From positions 1 through 64,000 of the forward strand of contig JAKFCX010000065.1 in assembly GCA_036676415.1 (NCBI GenBank): a stretch of 64,000 nt of DNA. The letters are read 5' to 3'. The notes below the pieces were generated by a model. That model saw only the letters and a list, made by a program, of their open reading frames with translations. It did not search any database and was not told the origin of the DNA. Positions within the stretch are counted from its first letter, which is position 1, and each line of letters begins with the position of its first letter. Source of the DNA: JAEZDC01 sp036676415 (GTDB taxonomy: Bacteria > Bacteroidota > Bacteroidia > Chitinophagales > Chitinophagaceae). The position numbers and the translations under genes are program-made. Of this stretch, positions 17,958-26,165 are shown in pieces.

Positions 17958-18302
17958 ATGAAACATTTAATCTTCTCAGCATTGACATTTCTTTCTATGT
18001 CAGCTACAAGTGCACAAGAATCTAAAACTGAAACTTTTAAGGTCTATGGTAATTGTGGAATGTGTGAAAAGCGGATAGAAAAAGCAGCTAAAATTGAGGG
18101 TGTAAGCCTGGCTGAATGGAATGATGAAACCCAGATGATTACAATTTCTTTCGATCCTTCCAAGACTTCGGTTGATAAAGTTCATAAAGCAATTGCAGTT
18201 GTTGGTCATGATACAGATAAAGAAAAAGCTGCTGATGACGTGTACAAAAAACTTCCGGGCTGCTGCAAATACGATAGAAAAGCAGTGGGTACAAATGAAT
18301 AA
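17958..18302 (+). CDS. Secreted HMA-domain metal-binding protein
   Basis: A 114-residue protein with a signal peptide (cleavage near TSAQ, residue 20), an HMA domain with Cys33 and Cys36 (NCGMCEKRIEKA), and a second Cys pair LPGCCKYDR near the end. It probably acts as a periplasmic metallochaperone for the adjacent RND pump, much as CusF does in other bacteria, although it is not CusF-like in sequence. Gene spacing (26 bp before, 29 bp after) fits a single operon. Confidence 0.83.
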   Translation: MKHLIFSALTFLSMSATSAQESKTETFKVYGNCGMCEKRIEKAAKIEGVSLAEWNDETQMITISFDPSKTSVDKVHKAIAVVGHDTDKEKAADDVYKKLPGCCKYDRKAVGTNE

Positions 18303-18331
18303 ATTCAAACTAAAACTATACAACAACTATT

Positions 18332-19378
18332 ATGAAGATTCACATTAAGCTATTGATCTTATTTGCAGGTATGATGTCCACTTTTATCGCTTGCAACAAT
18401 GATAAAGCAGGTTCAGGTAAAGAAGACAGTGCAACAGCGAACGGAGAACATCAACATTCCTACCGTTGCCCTATGAATTGTGAAGATGGCAAAACATATG
18501 ATAAGCCAGGAAAATGTCCTGTCTGTGGAATGGAACTCGAACATTTCGATGGCGAAGACAATGGCCAGGATTATACAATGAAATTCACCAGTAATCCTGC
18601 ACAGATTGCTTCAGGACAAGCTGCAACGTTTTCTTTCACACCTAAAGTAGTAGGCAAAGAAAGCGAAGCAGTGGCTTTGGATCTTCAGCATGAAAAAAAG
18701 ATCCACCTGATCGTTGTAAGCGATGATCTTTCTTATTTCGAACATATCCATCCCGATTACCAGGCTGACGGAAGTTACCAGATCAAAGTATTGGCGAAAG
18801 GTCAGAACTATGCTGCAGGTCCTGGAAAGAACGAAACGAAGTTTGATGCTGGAGGAAATTATTTCATGTTTGCAGATTACAAGCCTACAGGGTCAACACA
18901 TCAGGTGGAGAAGATTCCATTGCTGATTACCGGAACTGCAAGACCTGCAACAACTTACAAGGCCGATAAACTTTCTGGCACTTCAGGATCTTATTCTGCT
19001 GTACTTAATGTAACAGGAGGTAAGTTAATAACAGGAGCCTTAATGCATATATCCGGAACGATATTGAAACAGGGCAAAGAGATTGATGCAAATTCACTCG
19101 AAGATTATTTAGGCGCAAAGGCACACATGGTGGTGATCAGTGTAAATGAAAAAGAATACCTGCACGTTCATCCAGGTGTAGCTGATGGCAAATTCGATCT
19201 GCATACAACATTTAAAACTCCCGGCATATACAGAGGCTGGCTACAGTTTAAAGCAGAAGGTAAAGTTCATACGGTAGACTTTACAATGAATGTGGCACAG
19301 GGTACTGAGAATGATGTAAAAAATGCTAACCAGGCACATACTGACAAGCACACAAATAATACTGACCATGACCATTAA
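18332..19378 (+). CDS. Lipoprotein with heavy-metal-binding (HMBD) domain
   Basis: A lipobox (FIAC, Cys21) is followed by YRCPMNCEDGKTYDKPG and KCPVCGMEL (about residues 44-69). This is the short Cys-rich heavy-metal-binding domain found in CusB/CusA-associated proteins. The rest (about 75-330) is a predicted beta-rich region with repeated HLHPG-type stretches (FEHIHPDY and LHVHPGVADG). The C-terminus is His-rich (HTDKHTNNTDHDH). A periplasmic copper-binding role is inferred. The 3' end overlaps the DUF2911 gene by 11 bp. Confidence 0.8.
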   Translation: MKIHIKLLILFAGMMSTFIACNNDKAGSGKEDSATANGEHQHSYRCPMNCEDGKTYDKPGKCPVCGMELEHFDGEDNGQDYTMKFTSNPAQIASGQAATFSFTPKVVGKESEAVALDLQHEKKIHLIVVSDDLSYFEHIHPDYQADGSYQIKVLAKGQNYAAGPGKNETKFDAGGNYFMFADYKPTGSTHQVEKIPLLITGTARPATTYKADKLSGTSGSYSAVLNVTGGKLITGALMHISGTILKQGKEIDANSLEDYLGAKAHMVVISVNEKEYLHVHPGVADGKFDLHTTFKTPGIYRGWLQFKAEGKVHTVDFTMNVAQGTENDVKNANQAHTDKHTNNTDHDH

Positions 19379-19967
19379 TTTTTTAATAAGGAAACTATTA
19401 TTCTTATGTACAACCTCAATTGTTATGGTTGCATGCGTCAATGATAGTTCTGAGAAGCAAGATGCACAACACCAGCATGATTCATCTACAGCCACGATAG
19501 CCAAGGACACTTCAAAAAAAAGTATCCCTTCCGAGACATCTAATACAATTGGAAGTGCCACTATCAATATCAATTATCATTCACCTGCGGTTCGGGAAAG
19601 AATTATCTGGGGTGGATTAGTGAGTTATGGAAATGTTTGGGTCACCGGTGCTCATAGTGCCACGACCATTGAAGTGAACAAAGATTTTATTGTTGGTGGA
19701 AAAACAATTCCTTCAGGCAAATATGCACTGTTTACAATTCCTTCAAAAGATGAATGGACAATAATCATTAATAAGAATTGGGACCAGCATCTTGCGGATG
19801 AGTACGACGAAAAAGATGATATAGTAAGAGTAAAAGCAAAACCAGCAATCACAACCGCTATAACAGAAAGGTTGAAATATGAAATCGAATCGGTTACTGC
19901 TAACACCGGCAATATTGTTATCAGTTGGGAAAAAATTCGAGTTTCTTTTCAAATTGCTGTGAGATAA
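19368..19967 (+). CDS. DUF2911 lipoprotein
   Basis: The product has an N-terminal hydrophobic segment ending VMVAC, consistent with a lipoprotein, and a His/Asp/Ser-rich linker. A DUF2911 domain follows: INYHSPAVRERIIWGGLVSYG, VWVTGAHSATTIEVNKD, IPSGKYALFTIPSKDEW and IINKNWDQHLADEYD. The function of DUF2911 is not known to me. Start ATG 19368 overlaps the upstream stop by 11 bp; longer in-frame starts have no signal sequence. Being inside the copper cluster suggests an accessory periplasmic role. Confidence 0.83.
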   Translation: MTINFLIRKLLFLCTTSIVMVACVNDSSEKQDAQHQHDSSTATIAKDTSKKSIPSETSNTIGSATININYHSPAVRERIIWGGLVSYGNVWVTGAHSATTIEVNKDFIVGGKTIPSGKYALFTIPSKDEWTIIINKNWDQHLADEYDEKDDIVRVKAKPAITTAITERLKYEIESVTANTGNIVISWEKIRVSFQIAVR

Positions 19968-19980
19968 TAAAGACCAAACT

Positions 19981-22900
19981 ATGTTGAACAGGCTTATACA
20001 GTTCTCGTTAAAAAACAGGCTTTTTGTAATTGCTTTGGGTGCATTGATCATGGTGTATGGCGTTATTACACTTATTAATCTACCCATTGATGTATTGCCA
20101 AACCTAAATCGTCCAAGAGTAACGATCTTTCTTGAAGCAGGAGGTATGGCTCCTGAAGAAGTAGAATCACAAGCTGTATTACCGGTTGAGACTGCATTAA
20201 ATGGTGCACCGGGAGTTGAAGTTGTTCGTTCGGTTTCATCGCCAGGGTTAGGAATGGTGTTCGTTGAATTTGACTGGAACACTGATGTCTATCGTGCCAG
20301 GCAGTTAACGTCCGAGAAGTTACAAACAGTTCAGTTGCCTGAAGGAATTACGCCTCAGCTTGGTCCTATCAGTTCCATCATGGGTCAGATCATGCTGGTA
20401 GCGATTACCAGTGATACTACATCACCAATGGACCTGCGAACAATCGCTGACTTCAATTTACGAAGACGGCTGATGAGTATCAAAGGTGTGTCACAGGTAA
20501 TACCTATCGGGGGTGAACGAATGCAGTACCAGGTCTTGATCTCACCGCAAAAAATGAAGCAGTTTAATATTACTGTGGAGGATATTGATGAGGCACTTCA
20601 ACTAACAAATCAAAACACTACTGGTGGATTTATTAATCATGCAGGATCCGAAGTGCTCATCAGGAACATTGCACGAACAACTGATATTACCGAGTTGGCA
20701 CACACTGTGGTTAAAGGACAAAATGGAAATGTCGTTTTATTAAGCCAGGTTGCCGATGTAAAACTTGGTGGCGGAATTAAAAGAGGAGATGGGTCTTTCA
20801 ACGGAAAACCTGCAGTGATTCTTAGTATCGAAAAACAACCTACGGCCAGTACAGTAACATTGACAGACGATGTATTGGAAGCAATTGCGGAAATTCAAAA
20901 TACACTGCCTACTGACGTAAAGATCCACACAGACGTTTTTCAGCAGAAGAATTTTATCATTAATTCCATTACAAATGTTGAACATGCTTTAAGAGATGGA
21001 TTCATCTTAGTCATTATTATTCTATTCCTGTTCTTGCTGAATTTCAGAACCACTATCATTACACTTACAGCAATTCCGTTATCACTGATCATTACTGCAA
21101 TCGTTTTTAAGTTGTTCAATATCTCCATCAATACACTCACCTTAGGTGGTTTGGCAATTGCAATTGGAGAACTGGTAGACGATGCAATAGTAGACGTGGA
21201 AAACGTATACCGGCGAATGAAAGAGAATTGGGCCTTACCAATAGATCAGCAAAAGCCATTACTACGTGTGGTGTATGATGCCAGTAGTGAGGTTAGAAAT
21301 TCTATTGTATACGCAACAATTATTGTGGTGCTGGTGTTTATTCCACTCTTTTATTTGCAGGGAATTGAAGGAAGAATTTTTGCACCGCTAGGTATTGCCT
21401 ATATCACATCCATCATCGCCTCTCTGTTTGTTTCACTTACGATCACACCTGCATTATGTAGTTACCTGTTAAATAAGCCAAAACACTTACGACATGTTAA
21501 CTTAAAATTCTGGAAAAGGAAAAAGCCCTCTTCAAATCAAGAACATGTTTCCTCCGTGAAATCCACAAGGCAGCAGCTAATAGATATAGAACATGACAGC
21601 CCATTGGTTCGATGGTTGAAAAAACAGGACCTGAAAGTCCTTCACTGGAGTTTGGCAAGAACGAAATCGGTTATAGTGGCAGGGGTGATCATGATTTTAG
21701 CTGCCTTTGCGTTTATTCCTTTTTTTGGTACAGAGTTTCTGCCGGCTTTTAATGAAGGAAGCTTTACGGTCACTGTTGTAGCTCCGGCAGGAACATCTTT
21801 GGAAGAATCAAATAAAATCGGAACGATTGCAGAAAAGCAGATACTCAAAGTTGATGGTGTATTATTGACTTCCAGGAGAACAGGAAGAGCTGAATTGGAT
21901 GAACATGCTGAACCACCAAGTTATTCAGAAATAGATGTTGCATTGAAAGAGGGTGATGACGCAAGAGATAGAGCAATAATTCTTGAAGATATACGCCATA
22001 ACCTTGATGTACTGAAAGGGGTAAGCATCAATATCGGACAACCAATTTCGCATCGCATCGATCATTTGTTATCTGGTGTAAGAGCACAGGTAGCCATCAA
22101 AATATACGGAAACGACTTGTTAACATTACGTTCAACAGCAAACCAATTGCAGAATGTAATTAGCGGTATTGATGGTGTGGTTGATGTACAGGTTGAGAAC
22201 CAGGTAATGATACCGCAGCTCATGATCAGGATAGATCGGGCAAAAATAGCTCAATATGGTCTGCAGGTCGGCGAAGTTGCTGAAGAACTGGAAACATTTT
22301 ATAATGGTAAGACGGTAAGCCAGGTGATACAGGGCCAGCAATCATTCGATCTGGTGGTCAGGGTAAATGATAGTATCAGGTCAAACATTGAGCAGATAAG
22401 AACTACACCTATTGCTACAGCCGGTGGTGCATTGATACCGCTTTACCAGATAGCTTCTGTAGAATTGGAGAACAGCATTAATACAGTAAACCACGAGAAT
22501 ACACAGCGAAGAATTGTAGTTTCAGCAAATGTGGAGGGAAGGGATTTAGGCGGTACTGTTGAAGAGATGAGAACTTCAGTACAACAAGATATGCAATTGC
22601 CGCAAGGATACTTTATTGAATGGGGTGGTCAATTCGAGAGCCAGCAATCAGCAACAAGATTAATCACCATTCTTAGTCTCTTTTCATTTACAGGTATCTT
22701 CCTCGTCTTATATAGTCATTTCAAATCATGGGAGCTTTCATTGCAGATAATGCTGAATATTCCATTGGCTTTAATCGGAAGTGTGCTGGCAGTCATGTTT
22801 ACCGGAGGCATATTCTCCATTGCCACTCTGGTAGGATTTATCACACTTACAGGAATTGCATCGAGGAATGGTATAATGATGATCTCACATTATCTGCATT

Positions 22901-23193
22901 TAGTTGAGCACGAAGGAGAAACATTTTCTGATAAAATGATCATACGTGGTTCGCAAGAAAGATTAGTTCCAGTATTGATGACAGCATTGGTGGCTGCACT
23001 TGCTTTGATTCCATTAACCCTGGATCCAACTGCTCCTGGGAAGGAAATATTGTATCCCGTTGCTACAGTGATATTAGGAGGATTGATCAGTTCAACATTG
23101 TTGGATATTATTGTGACACCAGTTGTCTTCAAACGATTCGGAAAAAGAGCACTGGAAAAATATCTCGCTGCAAAAAAATCCAGGGATATCTAG
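19981..23193 (+). CDS. cusA: Heavy-metal efflux RND transporter (CusA/CzcA family)
   Basis: Inner-membrane proton-driven pump of 1070 residues. The N-terminal signature MLNRLIQFSLKNRLFVIALG and the porter-domain motif EEVESQAVLPVETALNG are typical of HME-RND proteins. The charged fourth transmembrane helix (LGGLAIAIGELVDDAIVDVE) carries the proton-relay acids, and FLPAFNEGSFTV and the GIASRNGIMMISHYLHL helix are present. A cytoplasmic loop around residues 500-545 is Lys/Ser-rich. With the TolC- and CusB-like genes upstream it completes a tripartite pump. Copper or silver is the likely substrate given copA and copZ; zinc, cobalt or cadmium cannot be ruled out. Confidence 0.93.
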   Translation: MLNRLIQFSLKNRLFVIALGALIMVYGVITLINLPIDVLPNLNRPRVTIFLEAGGMAPEEVESQAVLPVETALNGAPGVEVVRSVSSPGLGMVFVEFDWNTDVYRARQLTSEKLQTVQLPEGITPQLGPISSIMGQIMLVAITSDTTSPMDLRTIADFNLRRRLMSIKGVSQVIPIGGERMQYQVLISPQKMKQFNITVEDIDEALQLTNQNTTGGFINHAGSEVLIRNIARTTDITELAHTVVKGQNGNVVLLSQVADVKLGGGIKRGDGSFNGKPAVILSIEKQPTASTVTLTDDVLEAIAEIQNTLPTDVKIHTDVFQQKNFIINSITNVEHALRDGFILVIIILFLFLLNFRTTIITLTAIPLSLIITAIVFKLFNISINTLTLGGLAIAIGELVDDAIVDVENVYRRMKENWALPIDQQKPLLRVVYDASSEVRNSIVYATIIVVLVFIPLFYLQGIEGRIFAPLGIAYITSIIASLFVSLTITPALCSYLLNKPKHLRHVNLKFWKRKKPSSNQEHVSSVKSTRQQLIDIEHDSPLVRWLKKQDLKVLHWSLARTKSVIVAGVIMILAAFAFIPFFGTEFLPAFNEGSFTVTVVAPAGTSLEESNKIGTIAEKQILKVDGVLLTSRRTGRAELDEHAEPPSYSEIDVALKEGDDARDRAIILEDIRHNLDVLKGVSINIGQPISHRIDHLLSGVRAQVAIKIYGNDLLTLRSTANQLQNVISGIDGVVDVQVENQVMIPQLMIRIDRAKIAQYGLQVGEVAEELETFYNGKTVSQVIQGQQSFDLVVRVNDSIRSNIEQIRTTPIATAGGALIPLYQIASVELENSINTVNHENTQRRIVVSANVEGRDLGGTVEEMRTSVQQDMQLPQGYFIEWGGQFESQQSATRLITILSLFSFTGIFLVLYSHFKSWELSLQIMLNIPLALIGSVLAVMFTGGIFSIATLVGFITLTGIASRNGIMMISHYLHLVEHEGETFSDKMIIRGSQERLVPVLMTALVAALALIPLTLDPTAPGKEILYPVATVILGGLISSTLLDIIVTPVVFKRFGKRALEKYLAAKKSRDI

Positions 23194-23212
23194 CCGAGGA
23201 GTGTAGCAAAAG

Positions 23213-23242
23213 AAAAAGGTTTCAATAATTGAAACCTTTTTT
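23213..23242. terminator. Bidirectional terminator between cusA and tRNA-Val
   Basis: AAAAAGGTTTCAA and TTGAAACCTTTTT pair perfectly over 13 bp around a TAA loop, with T-runs on both strands. It closes the copper cluster and sits 2 bp from the tRNA 3' end on the other strand. Confidence 0.88.
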
Positions 23243-23243
23243 G

Positions 23244-23318
23244 TGGGAGTTGACGGGATCGAACCGCCGACCCTCTGCTTGTAAGGCAGATGCTCTAAAC
23301 CAGCTGAGCTAAACTCCC
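23244..23318 (-). tRNA. tRNA-Val (anticodon UAC)
   Basis: On the minus strand the sequence begins GGGAGTTTAGCTCAGCTGG and folds as a cloverleaf. The acceptor stem is GGGAGTT/AACTCCC. The D-arm has AGCTCAGCTGGTTTAGAGC. The anticodon stem TCTGC/GCAGA encloses loop CTTACAA with anticodon TAC, and the T-arm has GGTTCGATCCC. The 3' CCA is not encoded (the sequence runs ACAAAA after the acceptor stem). Confidence 0.95.
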
Positions 23319-23383
23319 TTTTTCCCGTTTGGGAGTGCAAATATAGGATGTATACTTTTGCAGCAAAATTTTTTTAGAGAATC

Positions 23384-24019
23384 TTAGTTTGATATTCCTA
23401 CTCGCTGCTGTACATACTTGTTCTCAACAGCTTCGTTCATCATAAATAAAGAGAGATCTCCCGCAGTAATACGATTACTATTCTTCTCCGGAGGATAGTT
23501 GGCATTTGTATAATATAAACCAGTAGCCTCTTCTGTTTTGATGTCGGGTGGACAAACGAATGTCCAGTCAAGTTTTGATGCCTGCAAAACAAAAAAAGCC
23601 TTTAAATGTTCACGGCCTACAGGCTGGTACATTTCCGGATAACCTGGTGTATCTAGAATGTAAGTATCCTCATCTGCATTTAATACACCCATTCCGCCAA
23701 CAGCAATAATCCTTTTAACACCGGCTTTTTCCATTTGTGCAGCAATATTTTTTAGCCCAAGGCTCCGTGTTTTGTCGTTACCGTCAAATGATCCACCCAA
23801 TGCTGAGAAAACAACATCAGATCCTTTTACAGCATTAAATACCTGCTCTTCATCGAAAACATAGCCCTTGATTGCCTCGAAATTTTCGTTTCGAAGATCT
23901 TCATCGATCATTTCTTCGATATGACGTCCGAAAGCTTTCACTTTGTATCCTTTCGCCAATGCTAATCGAACGATCCTGATACCTACCTGTCCGGTAGCAC
24001 CAAAAACTGTAATGGTCAT
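23384..24019 (-). CDS. NAD(P)-binding SDR-like protein
   Basis: A 211-residue atypical short-chain dehydrogenase/NAD(P)H-binding protein. It starts with the Rossmann motif VFGATGQVGIRIVRLA (GxxGxxG) and continues with GRHIEEM, GSDVVFSALGG and RIIAVGGMGVLNADED. LDWTFVCPPDI is typical of the YwnB/BLVRB-like subgroup. The catalytic Tyr-Lys pair of classical SDRs is not obvious. Substrate unknown. It follows ytxJ by 19 bp on the same strand. Confidence 0.8.
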   Translation of the reverse strand: MTITVFGATGQVGIRIVRLALAKGYKVKAFGRHIEEMIDEDLRNENFEAIKGYVFDEEQVFNAVKGSDVVFSALGGSFDGNDKTRSLGLKNIAAQMEKAGVKRIIAVGGMGVLNADEDTYILDTPGYPEMYQPVGREHLKAFFVLQASKLDWTFVCPPDIKTEEATGLYYTNANYPPEKNSNRITAGDLSLFMMNEAVENKYVQQRVGISN

Positions 24020-24038
24020 GTGTTTTATTTATGATGTG

Positions 24039-24380
24039 TTAGGCTTTGTGAAACTGGGTTTGTTCCTCTATCTCATCCATATTAATGCCTGAATGGCTTT
24101 CATCATACACACATTTTTCATTAGCGATCACTAAAACTTGCGGAGATTCATGCGGAACCTGGAAATCTGCAGCAATCTTATTGGAAATGCTCCTGTAAGA
24201 TATGATATCCAGCAAATAAAAATCAGCATTCATCGGAACATAAGTACGTTCGAGCCTGCTTAAAGCCATACTACTTATACCGCAACGAATGCTGTGTTTA
24301 AAAATAACTTGTGGTTTTGTCGCAGAGTTATTCCTGATCTGTTCTAACTGTTCTTCGCTGGTTAATCGTATCCATTCCAT
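24039..24380 (-). CDS. ytxJ: Bacillithiol system redox-active protein YtxJ
   Basis: A 113-residue thioredoxin-fold protein with the family motif FKHSIRCGISSMALSRLE, which puts a single active-site Cys at position 33. This fits a monothiol bacilliredoxin that reduces protein-bacillithiol mixed disulfides. Later segments FYLLDIISYRSISNKIA and VPHESPQVLVI match the cis-Pro region. The presence of bshC at 1.7 kb shows the organism can finish bacillithiol synthesis, which supports the call. Confidence 0.86.
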   Translation of the reverse strand: MEWIRLTSEEQLEQIRNNSATKPQVIFKHSIRCGISSMALSRLERTYVPMNADFYLLDIISYRSISNKIAADFQVPHESPQVLVIANEKCVYDESHSGINMDEIEEQTQFHKA

Positions 24381-24408
24381 ACCTGCCTTTCTTTGACAAA
24401 GTCAAATC

Positions 24409-24525
24409 TTATGCCCTGAAATAACGAGGATTATTGGTAGGACAACCTTTACGGCTGGTAGAGCATGAAGTGAATGAACCTGCAACGATGCTTGCGAATA
24501 CAATTACTAATAAAGTCTTTTTCAT
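24409..24525 (-). CDS. Very small lipoprotein (38 aa)
   Basis: On the minus strand the product reads as a signal peptide (MKKTLLVIVFASIVAG) with lipobox SFTSC. This leaves a mature peptide of about 18 residues ending KGCPTNNPRYFRA. There is a stop codon right after, and ytxJ begins 28 bp downstream. The lipobox at the correct distance and the basic N-terminus argue for a real gene. Similar tiny CPTNNP-type lipoproteins are familiar in this group, but I know no function. Confidence 0.65.
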   Translation of the reverse strand: MKKTLLVIVFASIVAGSFTSCSTSRKGCPTNNPRYFRA

Positions 24526-24654
24526 AACCTGTCTGTTGATCTGTTTAAACGTTTTACTTTCTATTTTCGTATTTCCCTGATACGGTTATCTGAAAGGATG
24601 ATGCTTTGGGGTAAAACAATTAACATACCAATCGCAAAATAACAACAAATACTG

Positions 24655-26013
24655 ATGAATGTACACTTTATTTCGATAGGGGGCAGCGTGATGCACCAAC
24701 TGGCTATCGCATTGAAAAAGAAGGGCTACGAGGTTTCTGGAAGTGATGATGAAATTTTTGAACCTGCCCGCAAAAATTTATCAGATGTGGGGCTTTTACC
24801 AGCAAAAGAAGGATGGTTCACCGACAATATTTCTGCTGATCTGGATGCTGTGATCTTAGGTATGCATGCGAAAAATGATAACCCGGAACTGATCAAAGCT
24901 CAGGAACTTGGTCTGAAGATCTATTCTTTCCCTGAATATATCTACCAGGAGAGTAAAGATAAAAAGCGAGTGATCGTTGGAGGAAGTCATGGTAAGACAA
25001 CCACAACCAGCATGATCATGCATGTATTGAAAAATGCAGGAAAGGATTTTGACTACCTGGTTGGTGCAAGACTTGAAGGCTTTGATCTTTCTGTAAATAT
25101 CACCAATGCACCAGTGATTGTGTGTGAAGGTGACGAATATCCTGCCAGTGTTATTGAGAAAAGACCAAAGTTTCATTTCTTCTTTCCCCATATTGCCATT
25201 ATTACAGGCATTGCCTGGGATCATATCAATGTGTTTCCAACATTTGATTTTTACCTTGATCAGTTTGTAATCTTTATTAATAAGATTGAAAAGGGGGGAA
25301 TACTCATTTACAACGAAACGGATGAAGTTTTAAATAAACTGGTGAATGAAAACAGGAGAGCGGATATACGTTACCAGCCTTATGGTATTCCTCAACACAC
25401 CATTGAGAATGGAAAGACAACAGTGACGATTGAAAATGCAACATCTGACCTGAAGGTCTTTGGGAATCATAACCTCATGAATCTTTATGCAGCTTATTAT
25501 GCCTGCAAAGAATTAGGAATTGATGCCAACACATTTGTAAAAGGCATCAGTAATTTTACCGGTGCAGCAAAAAGATTGGAATTGATGGCTTCATCTTCTT
25601 CAGTAAATGTCTATCGTGATTTTGCTCATGCACCCAGTAAAGTGAAAGCTTCGGTGGAAGCAGTAAAGCAACAATTTCCTGATAGAAAATTATACGCAAT
25701 TCTCGAACTGCATACTTACAGCAGCCTGAATGAAGCATTTATGACAGAATACAAAGGTGCTTTTGATAAAACGGATGTCGGGGTTGTGTTCTATTCAAAA
25801 CATGCACTGGAGTTAAAACGTATGCCTGATCTTCCAAAAGAAACTGTTGAGAAAGGATTTGATAAAGAAGGCTTATTGGTTATGAATGATAAAAATGCAT
25901 TGTGGGATTTTCTTCAGCAGCTGGATTTTACCAATGCAAATCTTTTATTAATGAGCAGTGGTAATTATGATGGTTTAGATATGAATGGCTTTGCAAAAAA
26001 GATTACCACATAG
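24655..26013 (+). CDS. mpl: UDP-N-acetylmuramate:L-alanyl-gamma-D-glutamyl-meso-diaminopimelate ligase
   Basis: Mur-ligase family enzyme for recycling cell-wall tripeptide by attaching it to UDP-MurNAc. It begins with MNVHFISIGGSVMHQLAIAL and has the ATP loop GGSHGKTTTTS at 109-119. It lacks the longer insertions of MurC. GDEYPAS and FPHIAIITGIAWDHINVFPT match the Mpl subgroup, as does the late RDFAHAPSKVKASVEA stretch. Length 452 is normal. The stop codon lies inside the left arm of a repeat hairpin. Confidence 0.92.
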   Translation: MNVHFISIGGSVMHQLAIALKKKGYEVSGSDDEIFEPARKNLSDVGLLPAKEGWFTDNISADLDAVILGMHAKNDNPELIKAQELGLKIYSFPEYIYQESKDKKRVIVGGSHGKTTTTSMIMHVLKNAGKDFDYLVGARLEGFDLSVNITNAPVIVCEGDEYPASVIEKRPKFHFFFPHIAIITGIAWDHINVFPTFDFYLDQFVIFINKIEKGGILIYNETDEVLNKLVNENRRADIRYQPYGIPQHTIENGKTTVTIENATSDLKVFGNHNLMNLYAAYYACKELGIDANTFVKGISNFTGAAKRLELMASSSSVNVYRDFAHAPSKVKASVEAVKQQFPDRKLYAILELHTYSSLNEAFMTEYKGAFDKTDVGVVFYSKHALELKRMPDLPKETVEKGFDKEGLLVMNDKNALWDFLQQLDFTNANLLLMSSGNYDGLDMNGFAKKITT

Positions 26014-26077
26014 GCACATAAGGAACATAGGCTAACGAAGAGAAATTTTTTTTATGTGTACTATGTGTCTATGTGGT
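26005..26077. repeat. Imperfect hairpin of CACATAG / CTATGTG units
   Basis: ACCACATAGGCACATA (26005-26020) and TATGTGTCTATGTGGT (26062-26077) are inverted arms with one mismatch in 16. Each arm is built from tandem 8-9 bp units (CACATAGG on the left, TATGTGTC on the right). The left arm overlaps the mpl stop codon. It resembles intergenic REP-like elements rather than a terminator, although a run of eight T (26046-26053) lies between the arms. Confidence 0.6.
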
Positions 26078-26100
26078 GAATAATAGATAAGTGAAAGTTG

Positions 26101-26115
26101 AAGAGTGCGACGCAA
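26101..26115 (-). repeat. Dispersed intergenic motif TTGCGTCGCACTCTT, copy 2
   Basis: Exact copy on the minus strand, 50 bp before the exonuclease ATG and 23 bp after the CACATAG hairpin. On its own strand it is followed by CAACTTTCA, as copy 1 is. Confidence 0.8.
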
Positions 26116-26165
26116 CGATGCTAAATCTGTGGTACTTTCGCTGACACAATAATAATTCTCTCTTA

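Noticed and set aside
23092..23340. 82-codon minus-strand frame spanning the tRNA gene
   Set aside because: It runs through the tRNA-Val and the terminator and is antisense to cusA, so it is not a gene.
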